NCBI GenBank assembly: GCA_029050995.1
Contig: JAIDLO010000097.1
Location: forward strand, 1-6,221
Length of the DNA: 6,221 nt
Direction of reading: 5' to 3'
From: Eubacterium sp.
GTDB taxonomy: Bacteria; Bacillota; Clostridia; Oscillospirales; Acutalibacteraceae
Position 1 is the first letter of the stretch; every line of letters starts with the position of its first letter. Both the position numbers and the translations under genes were made by a program. Under the pieces are notes generated by a model, which was given only the letters and a program-made list of their open reading frames with translations, made no database searches and had not been told where the DNA came from. Of this stretch, positions 1 to 5,722 are shown piece by piece.

Positions 1-78
1 GGTTGTAGCTTAATAAAACTATATAAAAGCAAAATGTTGTTGTGTTTCAATTTTTTCAACTTAGGTTTTAACTTACTA

Positions 79-107
79 TTGACATTTGAATCAATTTAAT
101 GTATTAT
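79..107 (+). promoter_or_regulatory. Sigma-A promoter of the tRNA-Leu pair
   Basis: A perfect -35 box TTGACA (79-84) is followed by a 17-bp spacer and a -10 box TATTAT (102-107, five of six consensus bases). Transcription would start near 113-115, only a few bases before the mature 5' end of the first tRNA at 120, which fits a tRNA promoter. Nothing else is recognisable in positions 1-78, which are AT-rich. The call is from sequence match and position only. Confidence 0.85.
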
Positions 108-119
108 ATTGATTGTTCC

Positions 120-206
120 GCTGGTGTGGCGAAATCGGCAGACGCAAGGGACTTAAAATCCCTCGGTAGCAATACCGTACCGGTTCAAGTCCGGTCACCA
201 GCACCA
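120..206 (+). tRNA. tRNA-Leu (anticodon UAA)
   Basis: This is a complete type II (long variable arm) leucine tRNA. The acceptor stem pairs GCTGGTG (120-126) with CACCAGC (196-202), followed by discriminator A203 and an encoded CCA (204-206). The anticodon stem AGGGA/TCCCT (147-151 and 159-163) encloses loop CTTAAAA with anticodon TAA at 154-156, so it reads UUA and, by wobble, UUG. The variable arm forms CGGTA-GCAA-TACCG (164-177). The T arm is ACCGG-TTCAAGT-CCGGT (179-195). All stems pair without mismatch and the length is 87 nt, as expected. It lies directly behind a strong promoter and in front of a hairpin terminator. Confidence 0.98.
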
Positions 207-207
207 C

Positions 208-238
208 GGGATACCCGATTGGGTATCCCTTTCTTTTT
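208..238 (+). terminator. Intrinsic terminator between the two tRNA-Leu genes
   Basis: A perfect 9-bp stem, GGGATACCC (208-216) with GGGTATCCC (221-229), has a GATT loop and a T-rich tail TTTCTTTTT (230-238). It begins two bases after the CCA of the first tRNA. Its position is odd: the second tRNA starts only 12 bases beyond the T-tract and has no clear promoter of its own, so termination must be partial or the hairpin serves another purpose, such as protecting the 3' end or positioning processing. Confidence 0.8.
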
Positions 239-250
239 AAAATTGAACAA

Positions 251-337
251 GCCGGCGTGATGGAATTGGCAGACGTGCTGGACTCAAAATCCAGTCCTGG
301 CAACAGGGTGCGGGTTCGACCCCCGCCGCCGGCACCA
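251..337 (+). tRNA. tRNA-Leu (anticodon CAA)
   Basis: This is a second complete type II leucine tRNA. The acceptor stem pairs GCCGGCG (251-257) with CGCCGGC (327-333), followed by A334 and an encoded CCA (335-337). The anticodon stem CTGGA/TCCAG (278-282 and 290-294) encloses loop CTCAAAA with anticodon CAA at 285-287, reading UUG. The variable arm forms CCTG-GCAA-CAGG (296-307). The T arm is GCGGG-TTCGACC-CCCGC (310-326). Length is 87 nt. The GC-rich stems differ from the neighbouring UAA tRNA, so the pair is not a recent tandem duplication. Expression probably depends on read-through from the promoter at 79-107. Confidence 0.98.
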
Positions 338-370
338 AAAAAGCTAAGCTCAAAGTAGCTTAGCTTTTTT
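337..370 (+). terminator. Intrinsic terminator after the tRNA pair
   Basis: The inverted repeat AAAAAAGCTAAGCT (337-350) and AGCTTAGCTTTTTT (357-370) is perfect over 14 bp with a six-base loop CAAAGT, ending in a run of six T. The left arm uses the last base of the tRNA CCA. The core is the 10-bp AAGCTAAGCT stem. It separates the tRNA unit from the promoter of the next operon, which begins at 377. Confidence 0.88.
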
Positions 371-376
371 ATTGAA

Positions 377-405
377 TTGAAATTAGAGAATAATTATGTT
401 AATAT
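377..405 (+). promoter_or_regulatory. Extended -10 promoter of the oxidoreductase-exporter operon
   Basis: A -35 box TTGAAA (377-382), 17-bp spacer and -10 box TAATAT (400-405) are present, with a TG at 397-398 one base ahead of the -10 (extended -10). The expected start near 412 gives a leader of about 26 nt, too short for a riboswitch or T-box. It lies just downstream of the tRNA terminator, so the operon is likely independent of the tRNAs. Confidence 0.72.
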
Positions 406-437
406 TAATTTACACAAAAAATTAAGGGGAAAATTTT

Positions 438-1766
438 ATGGGAAAGAAAATAATTGTTGCGGGCGGCGGTCACGGCGGTATTGCTGCAGGTATGCTCCTC
501 GCTCAAAACGGCTATGATGTTACAGTTTATGAGCGCAATGCTAAAGACAAAATGGGTTATGACTGGACCGATATTTTTGACAAAAAAGGCTGGGAAGCAA
601 TCGGCTTGCCTCTGCCTGACAAAAGTCTTTACAATTTAAAACAGGATATGACATTTTACGGCCCTGCTATGGAAACAAAGCTTATTCAGAATACGGAAGA
701 AGATAAAAAGGAAATCCAGATGGAGCGCCGTGAAATCTATAATTATCTGATTTCTTACGCTGAAAAAGCGGGTGTTAAATTTGAGTATGAACAAGAGGTC
801 AAAGGTCCTGTTTTGTTAGGAAATCGAATTGCAGGTATCGAAACCGACAAGGGAGAATTTTTAGCTGATCTTGTCATAGATGCCTGCGGAATTAACTCCC
901 CTGTCAGAAAAAAATTGCCGATTCAGCTTGGAATTCAAAGAAGCCCTGATGAATATGAACAGTTTTATGTTTACAGAGCCTTTTTCAATAAAACAGCCGA
1001 GGTTGATGCGGACGAAAGATTTAAGGTTATTCTTCTTCCAAATAACGAATTAGGTATTTCCTGGATTGCTACCGAAGAGGAACATACAGATGTGTTAATC
1101 GGCAGATTTAAAAAGTTTGATATTGATTACGCGAACGAGCAGATTGATATGCTTCGTAAAACAACGGACAGTATTGGCGAAGAAATTGTTCGCGGCGGTG
1201 CATTTGCAAATATTCCTGTTCGTCAGCCTTTGGGTATTCTTGTTGCAGACGGCTATGCGGCAATCGGCGATTCTGCCTTTATGACTGTGCCTGTTATCGG
1301 CTCGGGTATTGCGAACAGTTTTAAAGCGGCGAAAATTCTTGCTGATGCTGTTTCAAATGATTTAACAAATTCTTTCAGCGCTGAAACACTTTGGACATAT
1401 CAAAAGAATTTCTATAAGCAGATTGGTGCTGCTCTTGCTCCCCTTGCCTGTGTAAAGCTTTTGCTTACAAGGCTTGATGGTCCTGAGCTTGACTATATCT
1501 TTGCAAACGGAATTCTAAATGCAGAGGATATGACAATTGATGCAGACTCAACAAGCCTTGGCGCAATGCTTGGCGGAATGAGCATGGATGATATAAAAAT
1601 TAAGCTAAAGGGACTTATTAATAATAAGTCTGTTCTTAAAAAAGTTATTCATATGGGCTTGCAGCTTGGCAGAGCAACAGCAGTTACCGCAACTATGCCG
1701 TCAGCTTATAACCAAAAAGCAGTTCAGAAATGGGTAAATAAATATAATAGGTGTTTTAAGAGATAG
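438..1766 (+). CDS. FAD-dependent oxidoreductase (geranylgeranyl reductase/PHBH-like fold)
   Basis: A 442-residue flavoprotein, probably cytoplasmic. The N-terminal Rossmann motif GGGHGG (G9-G14, GxGxxG) follows the first beta strand, and E32 at the end of the second strand should bind the FAD ribose. A conserved-looking YDWTDIF block is at 41-47, and MERREIY (95-101) resembles the helix whose arginine contacts FAD. The DACGINSPVR segment (148-157) matches the 'DG' motif and GDSAFMTVP (277-285) the second FAD motif 'GD' of this superfamily. GISWIA (206-211) resembles the substrate-pocket strand of geranylgeranyl reductases. The C-terminal roughly 110 residues form a tail I cannot assign. The ATG has a ribosome site AAGGGGA (424-430) seven bases upstream. 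It is first in an operon, nine bases ahead of a TSUP exporter gene. The fold class is secure. The substrate is unknown: reduction of an isoprenoid, hydroxylation or dehydrogenation cannot be told apart. Confidence 0.85.
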   Translation: MGKKIIVAGGGHGGIAAGMLLAQNGYDVTVYERNAKDKMGYDWTDIFDKKGWEAIGLPLPDKSLYNLKQDMTFYGPAMETKLIQNTEEDKKEIQMERREIYNYLISYAEKAGVKFEYEQEVKGPVLLGNRIAGIETDKGEFLADLVIDACGINSPVRKKLPIQLGIQRSPDEYEQFYVYRAFFNKTAEVDADERFKVILLPNNELGISWIATEEEHTDVLIGRFKKFDIDYANEQIDMLRKTTDSIGEEIVRGGAFANIPVRQPLGILVADGYAAIGDSAFMTVPVIGSGIANSFKAAKILADAVSNDLTNSFSAETLWTYQKNFYKQIGAALAPLACVKLLLTRLDGPELDYIFANGILNAEDMTIDADSTSLGAMLGGMSMDDIKIKLKGLINNKSVLKKVIHMGLQLGRATAVTATMPSAYNQKAVQKWVNKYNRCFKR

Positions 1767-1775
1767 GAAACCAAA

Positions 1776-2555
1776 ATGAAAGTTACATTTATTCAATATC
1801 TTATTGTTTGTCCGTTGATGTTTATTGCGGGCTTTGTTGATTCTATTGCAGGCGGTGGTGGCTTAATCTCTCTGCCTGCCTATATGATTGCCGGCTTCCC
1901 CACGCATTACGCACTCGGAACAAACAAACTCAGTTCCGGAATGGGGACTGCTCTTGCCACCTATCGCTATGCAAAGAACAAATATGTTGCAAATTGGTCA
2001 CAGGCTATATGCTGTGCTGTATGTGCGCTTATCGGCTCTGCATCCGGCGTTAGGCTTGCTCTGCTTATTGATGATGGTATATTTAAGATTATTATGCTTG
2101 TTATTCTGCCGCTTACTGCAATTTACATAATGAAGCCTAAAACCTTCAGTGATAGCAGCAAAGAGCCTTTTTCCGTTAAAAAGACTATGTTCATTGGTAT
2201 GGCTGTCGCATTGGTAGTTGGCATTTACGATGGCTTTTACGGCCCCGGTGCAGGCAGTTTTTTAATACTTGCAATGACAGGTATTGCCAGAATGAAACTC
2301 AGCAATGCTAACGGTATAGCAAAGGTTATCAATTTGACAACAGATTTTACATCAGTTGCCGTTTATTTTATAAATGGCGGCAAGGTGTCATTTATCATTG
2401 GAATTGCAGGCGGATTATTTTGTTTAGCCGGCAGTTATATCGGAACGAAATTCTTTGAGAAAAAGGGAGCAAAGTCCGTTAAGCCAATTATGATTATTGT
2501 GATGATGATTTTCTTTATCAAGATATTGCTTGAGGTACTTGGTGTTACAAATTAA
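1776..2555 (+). CDS. TauE/SafE (TSUP) family membrane exporter
   Basis: A 259-residue integral membrane protein with about eight hydrophobic segments, the usual size for TSUP anion transporters. Family hallmarks are the first-helix block FVDSIAGGGG (20-29), the GTNKLSS motif (48-54), and in the second half the repeat-related GFYGPGAGSF (153-162), which reflects the two-fold internal repeat of the family. Known members move sulfite, sulfoacetate, thiosulfate or other small organic anions, usually outward. The substrate here cannot be read from sequence. It starts nine bases after the oxidoreductase stop codon with only a weak AGGA (1765-1768) that overlaps that stop, so translation is probably coupled to the upstream gene. 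A bidirectional terminator follows 31 bases after the stop. No truncation or frameshift is seen. Confidence 0.9.
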   Translation: MKVTFIQYLIVCPLMFIAGFVDSIAGGGGLISLPAYMIAGFPTHYALGTNKLSSGMGTALATYRYAKNKYVANWSQAICCAVCALIGSASGVRLALLIDDGIFKIIMLVILPLTAIYIMKPKTFSDSSKEPFSVKKTMFIGMAVALVVGIYDGFYGPGAGSFLILAMTGIARMKLSNANGIAKVINLTTDFTSVAVYFINGGKVSFIIGIAGGLFCLAGSYIGTKFFEKKGAKSVKPIMIIVMMIFFIKILLEVLGVTN

Positions 2556-2586
2556 TGATATTCGAACGATAATTTGCGACTAAATA

Positions 2587-2620
2587 AAAGGTGGCACAGA
2601 AATTCTGTGCCACCTTTATT
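2587..2620. terminator. Bidirectional terminator between converging operons
   Basis: A perfect 14-bp stem, AAAGGTGGCACAGA (2587-2600) with TCTGTGCCACCTTT (2604-2617), has a three-base loop. On the + strand it is followed by TTTATT and on the - strand by CCTTTTATTTAG, so it can stop transcripts of the exporter gene (ending 2555) and of the ABC ATPase gene (ending 2644). The T-tract is a little better on the - strand. Confidence 0.88.
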
Positions 2621-2643
2621 GCATATCAGCATTTTTTACTTTA

Positions 2644-3390
2644 TTAAAGAACGCAATTCAAGAATTCTTTTGTTCTTGGTTCTTGAGGATTTGTGAAAAT
2701 CTCATCAGGAGTTCCCTGTTCGACTATGTATCCATCAGACATAAATATAACTCTGTCGGCAACATCACGAGCAAAGCCCATTTCGTGAGTAACAATAACC
2801 ATAGTCATTCCTTCATCAGCAAGCTGCCTCATAACATTAAGTACCTCGCCAACCATTTCAGGATCAAGTGCAGAGGTTGGCTCATCAAAGAGCATTACAT
2901 CAGGATTCATACAAAGAGCGCGAGCGATTGCAACACGCTGTTTCTGACCTCCGGAAAGCTGATTTGGATAGGCGTTTGCCTTTTCCTCAAGTCCGACTCT
3001 TTTGAGCTGCTGCATAGCAAGCTCCCTTGCTTCCGCTTTCTTCATCTTTTTTACCTGAATTGGCGCAAGAGTAAGATTGTTGATAACGCTTAGGTTATTA
3101 AAAAGATTAAAATGCTGGAACACCATTCCGATATTTTCTCTTGCCTTATTGATATCAATCTTTTTATCATCCATATGGTTGCCGTCAACAACCATTTCGC
3201 CTGCTGTAATATCCTCAAGTCGATTGATACAGCGAAGGAATGTTGATTTTCCGCAGCCTGACGGGCCAAGCAGAACGACTACTTCGCCTTCGTATACATC
3301 AGTTGTAATATCCTTTAATACCTCAAGTTTTCCGAAATTCTTTTTAAGGTGAGAAGCATGGATTTTTACATTATTATAATTAACGGCCAC
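2644..3390 (-). CDS. Polar amino acid ABC transporter ATP-binding protein
   Basis: A 248-residue ATPase of the GlnQ/HisP class that powers the importer encoded by the two upstream genes from the cytoplasmic face. All nucleotide-binding motifs are intact: Walker A GPSGCGKST (42-50), Q-loop glutamine Q92 in MVFQHFNLF, ABC signature LSGGQ (145-149), Walker B VMLFDEP (165-171) with catalytic E170, D-loop ALD (174-176) and switch histidine H202 in VTHEM. The length matches the family. The start is GTG, supported by an ideal ribosome site just upstream; the codon lies inside the permease gene, and the two frames overlap by 11 bp, implying translational coupling. It is the last gene of the operon and ends just before the shared terminator. 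The substrate is set by the binding protein, so the symbol glnQ is not assigned. Confidence 0.96.
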   Translation of the reverse strand: MAVNYNNVKIHASHLKKNFGKLEVLKDITTDVYEGEVVVLLGPSGCGKSTFLRCINRLEDITAGEMVVDGNHMDDKKIDINKARENIGMVFQHFNLFNNLSVINNLTLAPIQVKKMKKAEARELAMQQLKRVGLEEKANAYPNQLSGGQKQRVAIARALCMNPDVMLFDEPTSALDPEMVGEVLNVMRQLADEGMTMVIVTHEMGFARDVADRVIFMSDGYIVEQGTPDEIFTNPQEPRTKEFLNCVL

Positions 3391-4048
3391 GATTCAACCT
3401 CCTTTCAATATACTTAGCAACATACGAAAGTGTTGTAATAACGATAAGATACATAATGCCTACAATTGCCCATACTTCAAATGCATTACCTGTAATGGAA
3501 ACAACGCTCTTTGCTCTGTTAACAAGTTCCGGAAATCCAATAACAGAAAGAATGGATGTATCCTTAAGCGTTATAATAAACTGATTGATAATACTTGGTA
3601 TCATTGTTTTGATGGCTTGGGGCAAAACAACCTTAATCATTGACTTGCCATAGGTCATACCGAGAGAGCGGCAAGCCTCCATTTGACCGATATCAACAGA
3701 CTGAATACCTGCACGGATAATCTCAGCCATATATGCGCCGCAATTCAATGATAAGCAGATAATACCGGCTTGAAGTGCTGTGAGCACAAAGCCGCCGCCC
3801 GAAATTTTATTAACAAAAAGCGGCACGCCGAAATAAACAAAGAACGCCAAAACTATCATAGGTACGCCACGGATTAAATCAACAAAAATGCGGGCAATGA
3901 TGTTGCACACTTTGTTTTTCAATACGCTCAACATACCTACTATAAGACCTATTGCACAAGCAAAAAGCAAACTGTAAAGCGCCATTATGAGAGTTTGTCC
4001 TAAAGCAGTAGCTAACATACTACCGTAATTTGTAATAATATTAGACAT
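3380..4048 (-). CDS. Polar amino acid ABC transporter permease (HisM/GlnP type)
   Basis: A 222-residue inner-membrane permease. It has about five hydrophobic segments (roughly residues 12-41, 50-78, 87-108 and two near the C-terminus around 155-175 and 185-208). The sequence RGVP (60-63) is typical of HisM-type amino acid permeases. The cytoplasmic EAA loop, which docks on the ATPase, is visible around residues 104-145 with the core MEACRSLGM (123-131) and the following VVLPQAI. Only one permease gene is present, so the channel is probably a homodimer. An ideal GGAGGA (4060-4055) lies six bases before the ATG. It is the middle gene of the operon, overlapping the ATPase start by 11 bp. The upstream lipoprotein gene is 106 bases away across a hairpin. 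Confidence 0.95.
   Translation of the reverse strand: MSNIITNYGSMLATALGQTLIMALYSLLFACAIGLIVGMLSVLKNKVCNIIARIFVDLIRGVPMIVLAFFVYFGVPLFVNKISGGGFVLTALQAGIICLSLNCGAYMAEIIRAGIQSVDIGQMEACRSLGMTYGKSMIKVVLPQAIKTMIPSIINQFIITLKDTSILSVIGFPELVNRAKSVVSITGNAFEVWAIVGIMYLIVITTLSYVAKYIERRLNRGR
3388..3405 (-). promoter_or_regulatory. Ribosome binding site fixing the GTG start of the ATPase
   Basis: Read on the - strand, AAAGGAGGTT (3405 down to 3396) lies at ideal distance, with seven bases between GGAGG and the GTG codon (3390-3388). This near-perfect complement to the 16S rRNA tail, placed within the end of the permease gene, is why the GTG is taken as the start. Confidence 0.88.
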
Positions 4049-4072
4049 ATTCTCTCCTCCTTTTTTACTATT

Positions 4073-4129
4073 TATGAACAGATGATAATTTCAAAGAAAG
4101 GGCATCAACAATGATGCCCTATGTTCATA
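4073..4129 (-). terminator. Intercistronic hairpin (partial terminator/mRNA stabiliser) with outer inverted repeat
   Basis: Between the lipoprotein and permease genes, AGGGCATCA and TGATGCCCT (- strand, 4120-4112 and 4107-4099) form a perfect 9-bp stem with a four-base loop, followed on the - strand by an interrupted T-run TTCTTTG. The run is weak, so termination is likely incomplete, giving more lipoprotein transcript than permease transcript; 3'-end protection is another possibility. An outer inverted repeat TATGAACA/TGTTCATA (4129-4122 and 4080-4073) encloses the hairpin with one base on one side and 18 on the other. Confidence 0.7.
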
Positions 4130-4154
4130 GATAAATTATACGCATTCAAATGGA

Positions 4155-4943
4155 TTAACCAAGATACTTATTGAGTATCTCATCGTACTTACCATTTTCT
4201 TTGATGTTTTTAAGACCTGCATTGAATGTGTCAATAAGCTCCTGATTATCAGCGTTGAAGATAGCAAAGCCATAACCGGCACCTTCATTTTCAGAGCCTT
4301 CAACAATCTTGAGAGCGTATGTGCCGTCTTTAATCTCAGCAGCAACTATTGGTGTATCCTCAAAGCAAGCAACACACTGACCACCGGTAACAGCCTGATA
4401 CATTGTTGGGGAATCCTCAAAATTAACAAGAGTAAAGTTATACTTTTCAGCAAGGGACTGTGCATAAGCTTCACCCTGTGTACCTGTCTTAACAGCTATT
4501 TGAGCACCCTTAAGATCATCAAAAGATGCAACTGTTGAGTCAGCAGCAACTACAGCACACTGTGTTGCGGTGTAGTAAGCATCTGAGAAAATCCAACCAC
4601 TGGATTTACGCTCGTCTGTGATTGAAGCACCTGCAATCATACCATCTGCCTGACCAGCCTTACAAGCTGCGATAGCTGCATCCCAACCGAGTGAGTTAAT
4701 CTTGATTTTAATTCCCTGATCTTCAGCAATTGCGTTGATAATATCAACATCGATACCAACAAAATTACCTTCAGCATCAGTGTACTCAAATGGCTTGAAT
4801 ACTGTGTCCATTGCGATAGTCCAAGTTTTGCCGTCCTGATTTTTATCAGGATTTTCTTTTCCGCCTGAGCAAGCTGCAAATACGCAAGCAACTAAAACTA
4901 CAGCTGCGAAAACAGAAATGAATGTTTTGATTGACTTTTTCAT
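4155..4943 (-). CDS. Amino acid ABC transporter substrate-binding lipoprotein
   Basis: A 262-residue extracytoplasmic binding protein of the SBP_bac_3 family. The N-terminus is a lipoprotein signal: KK residues, a hydrophobic stretch, then lipobox FAAC with C25 as the lipidated residue, followed by a charged linker (26-39). The binding domain begins at TWTIAMD (40-46), continues with FKPFEY (49-54) and GIDVDI (63-68), then GWDAAI (86-91), ADGMIAGASITDERK (99-113) and FSDAYY (119-124). By family analogy R112 should hold the substrate carboxylate and D196 (in CFEDTP) the amino group. The exact amino acid cannot be told. A strong ribosome site AGGAGGA (4957-4951) is seven bases before the ATG. 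It is the first gene of the importer operon behind a consensus promoter, and a hairpin downstream probably keeps its mRNA in excess. Confidence 0.95.
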   Translation of the reverse strand: MKKSIKTFISVFAAVVLVACVFAACSGGKENPDKNQDGKTWTIAMDTVFKPFEYTDAEGNFVGIDVDIINAIAEDQGIKIKINSLGWDAAIAACKAGQADGMIAGASITDERKSSGWIFSDAYYTATQCAVVAADSTVASFDDLKGAQIAVKTGTQGEAYAQSLAEKYNFTLVNFEDSPTMYQAVTGGQCVACFEDTPIVAAEIKDGTYALKIVEGSENEGAGYGFAIFNADNQELIDTFNAGLKNIKENGKYDEILNKYLG

Positions 4944-4974
4944 TATTATTTCCTCCTAAAATAATTAATAACTT

Positions 4975-5003
4975 ATTATAGCAAGAATTAGTAAGTTTGT
5001 CAA
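4975..5003 (-). promoter_or_regulatory. Perfect-consensus sigma-A promoter of the ABC importer operon
   Basis: On the - strand TTGACA (5003-4998), a 17-bp spacer and TATAAT (4980-4975) are all exact consensus. Transcription should start near 4968, giving a leader of about 25 nt, too short for a T-box or riboswitch. Such a strong promoter would be expected to need repression, which fits the repeated half-sites over its -35 region. Confidence 0.92.
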
Positions 5004-5025
5004 TTATTTACTAATATACTTACTA
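4988..5025. repeat. Three TTAGTAA-type half-sites around the importer -35 box (candidate operator)
   Basis: On the + strand TTAGTAA (4988-4994) and its reverse complement TTACTAA (5008-5014) form an inverted repeat with 13 bases between, centred on the -35 box. A further TTACTA lies at 5020-5025, exactly 12 bases beyond the one at 5008-5013, and ACTTACTA (5018-5025) pairs with TAGTAAGT (4989-4996). The arms are about two helical turns apart. AT-rich sequence makes chance similarity possible. No regulator is identified, although a TetR gene lies just upstream. Confidence 0.45.
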
Positions 5026-5055
5026 CTGTTTCACTGGTGTTTTAAGAGATAGTAT

Positions 5056-5084
5056 AAAAAGCAGAGTTTCAAACTCTGCTTTTT
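5056..5084 (-). terminator. Intrinsic terminator of the TetR operon
   Basis: The arms AAAAAGCAGAGTTT (5056-5069) and AAACTCTGCTTTTT (5071-5084) pair perfectly; the practical stem is GCAGAG/CTCTGC with its flanking A/T pairs around a small loop. On the - strand it lies 28 bases after the TetR stop codon and ends in five T. The symmetric A/T tails could also act on the + strand, but no + strand gene runs into it. Confidence 0.88.
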
Positions 5085-5112
5085 GTCATTTATTACCAAC
5101 AGTCCTTAACAA

Positions 5113-5697
5113 TTAATATGAGGTTGATGATTTAATATTGCGAATTATGAGATTTGAAATATCCTCTACGCTTTCATTACAATCATTTTTCAGCCATTCC
5201 ATAACAAGTGCAGTAATTCCATTGATATAAAATGCCATCATATATGTCCGCTCATTTTCGGGAACATTAAATCTCATGAGTATCGGGCTGAATATATCAT
5301 CAAACAATTTTTTATAATTACTGTCCAGCCGCAGTGTACCCGAATGTAAAATGGCTGTTTTAAATAACATTTTATTATTCTTAATATAAGTAAGGTATGG
5401 AATAATGAAATCGGGTTTAATAAACAGAAGCTCGTCTAAGGATAAATCGTTAATTCTTGAAATAATGTCTAAGTCTGAATACTGCTTATAAAAATCGTTC
5501 ATCATAAATTTAACGCTTTCATCCAGCAAATCTGCAATTGTTTCATAATGCAGATAAAATGTTGAACGATTTACGCCTGCTTTTTTACAGATTTCTTTTA
5601 CTGTAATATATTCAAAGTCCTTTTTAGCAAGCAAATCTAAAAATGCTTTATCCATTTTTATTGCTGTATTAAAATATTTACTTTCAGATTTGTTCAA
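5113..5697 (-). CDS. TetR/AcrR family transcriptional regulator
   Basis: A 194-residue one-component repressor-type regulator. The N-terminal DNA-binding domain has the typical TetR helix-turn-helix: ITVKEICKKAGVNRSTFYLHY (residues 31-51), where NRSTFYLHY is the recognition-helix signature. The rest is an all-helical ligand and dimer domain, and the C-terminal WLKNDCNESVEDISNLI segment resembles the TetR_C_8 (DhaS-like) subgroup common in Clostridia. Length is normal. The start is TTG; the first in-frame ATG (residue 15) has no ribosome site and would shorten the leading helix. It follows the small membrane protein gene by 25 bases on the same strand and probably shares its mRNA. An inverted repeat before that gene is a candidate for self-binding. 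The ligand is unknown. Confidence 0.93.
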   Translation of the reverse strand: MNKSESKYFNTAIKMDKAFLDLLAKKDFEYITVKEICKKAGVNRSTFYLHYETIADLLDESVKFMMNDFYKQYSDLDIISRINDLSLDELLFIKPDFIIPYLTYIKNNKMLFKTAILHSGTLRLDSNYKKLFDDIFSPILMRFNVPENERTYMMAFYINGITALVMEWLKNDCNESVEDISNLIIRNIKSSTSY

Positions 5698-5709
5698 AGT
5701 TTTCTCCTT
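5695..5709 (-). promoter_or_regulatory. Ribosome binding site fixing the TTG start of the TetR gene
   Basis: On the - strand AAGGAG (5709-5704) lies six bases before the TTG codon (5697-5695). No comparable site precedes the next in-frame ATG at 5655-5653, so the TTG is the supported start. A weak start codon on a regulator gene would keep its level low. Confidence 0.8.
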
Positions 5710-5722
5710 TTAATGCAGTGCT

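Noticed and set aside
91..303. Minus-strand reading frame of 70 codons across the tRNA genes
   Set aside because: It runs antisense through two well-formed tRNA genes and a terminator, so it is an artefact of structured RNA sequence.
120..337. tRNA pair as an integration attachment site
   Set aside because: No integrase gene and no repeat of a tRNA 3' end was noticed elsewhere in the window, so there is no support for an integrated element here.
454..2130. Plus-strand frames of 61 and 80 codons within the oxidoreductase and exporter genes
   Set aside because: They overlap strongly supported family genes in another frame and have no independent signal.
2683..3352. Plus-strand frames of 136 and 91 codons
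   Set aside because: They lie opposite the ABC ATPase gene, whose motifs are all intact, and the translations show no domain or plausible ribosome site.
4136..4891. Minus-strand frames of 69 and 84 codons
   Set aside because: They are out-of-frame shadows inside the binding protein gene, with compositions typical of frame-shifted coding sequence.
4944..4974. Possible riboswitch or T-box in the importer leader
   Set aside because: The predicted leader is only about 25 nt, and no T-box motif or specifier hairpin is present.
5056..5084. Hairpin as an attenuator of the importer operon
   Set aside because: It lies upstream of the importer promoter, not in its leader, and fits as the terminator of the TetR transcript.
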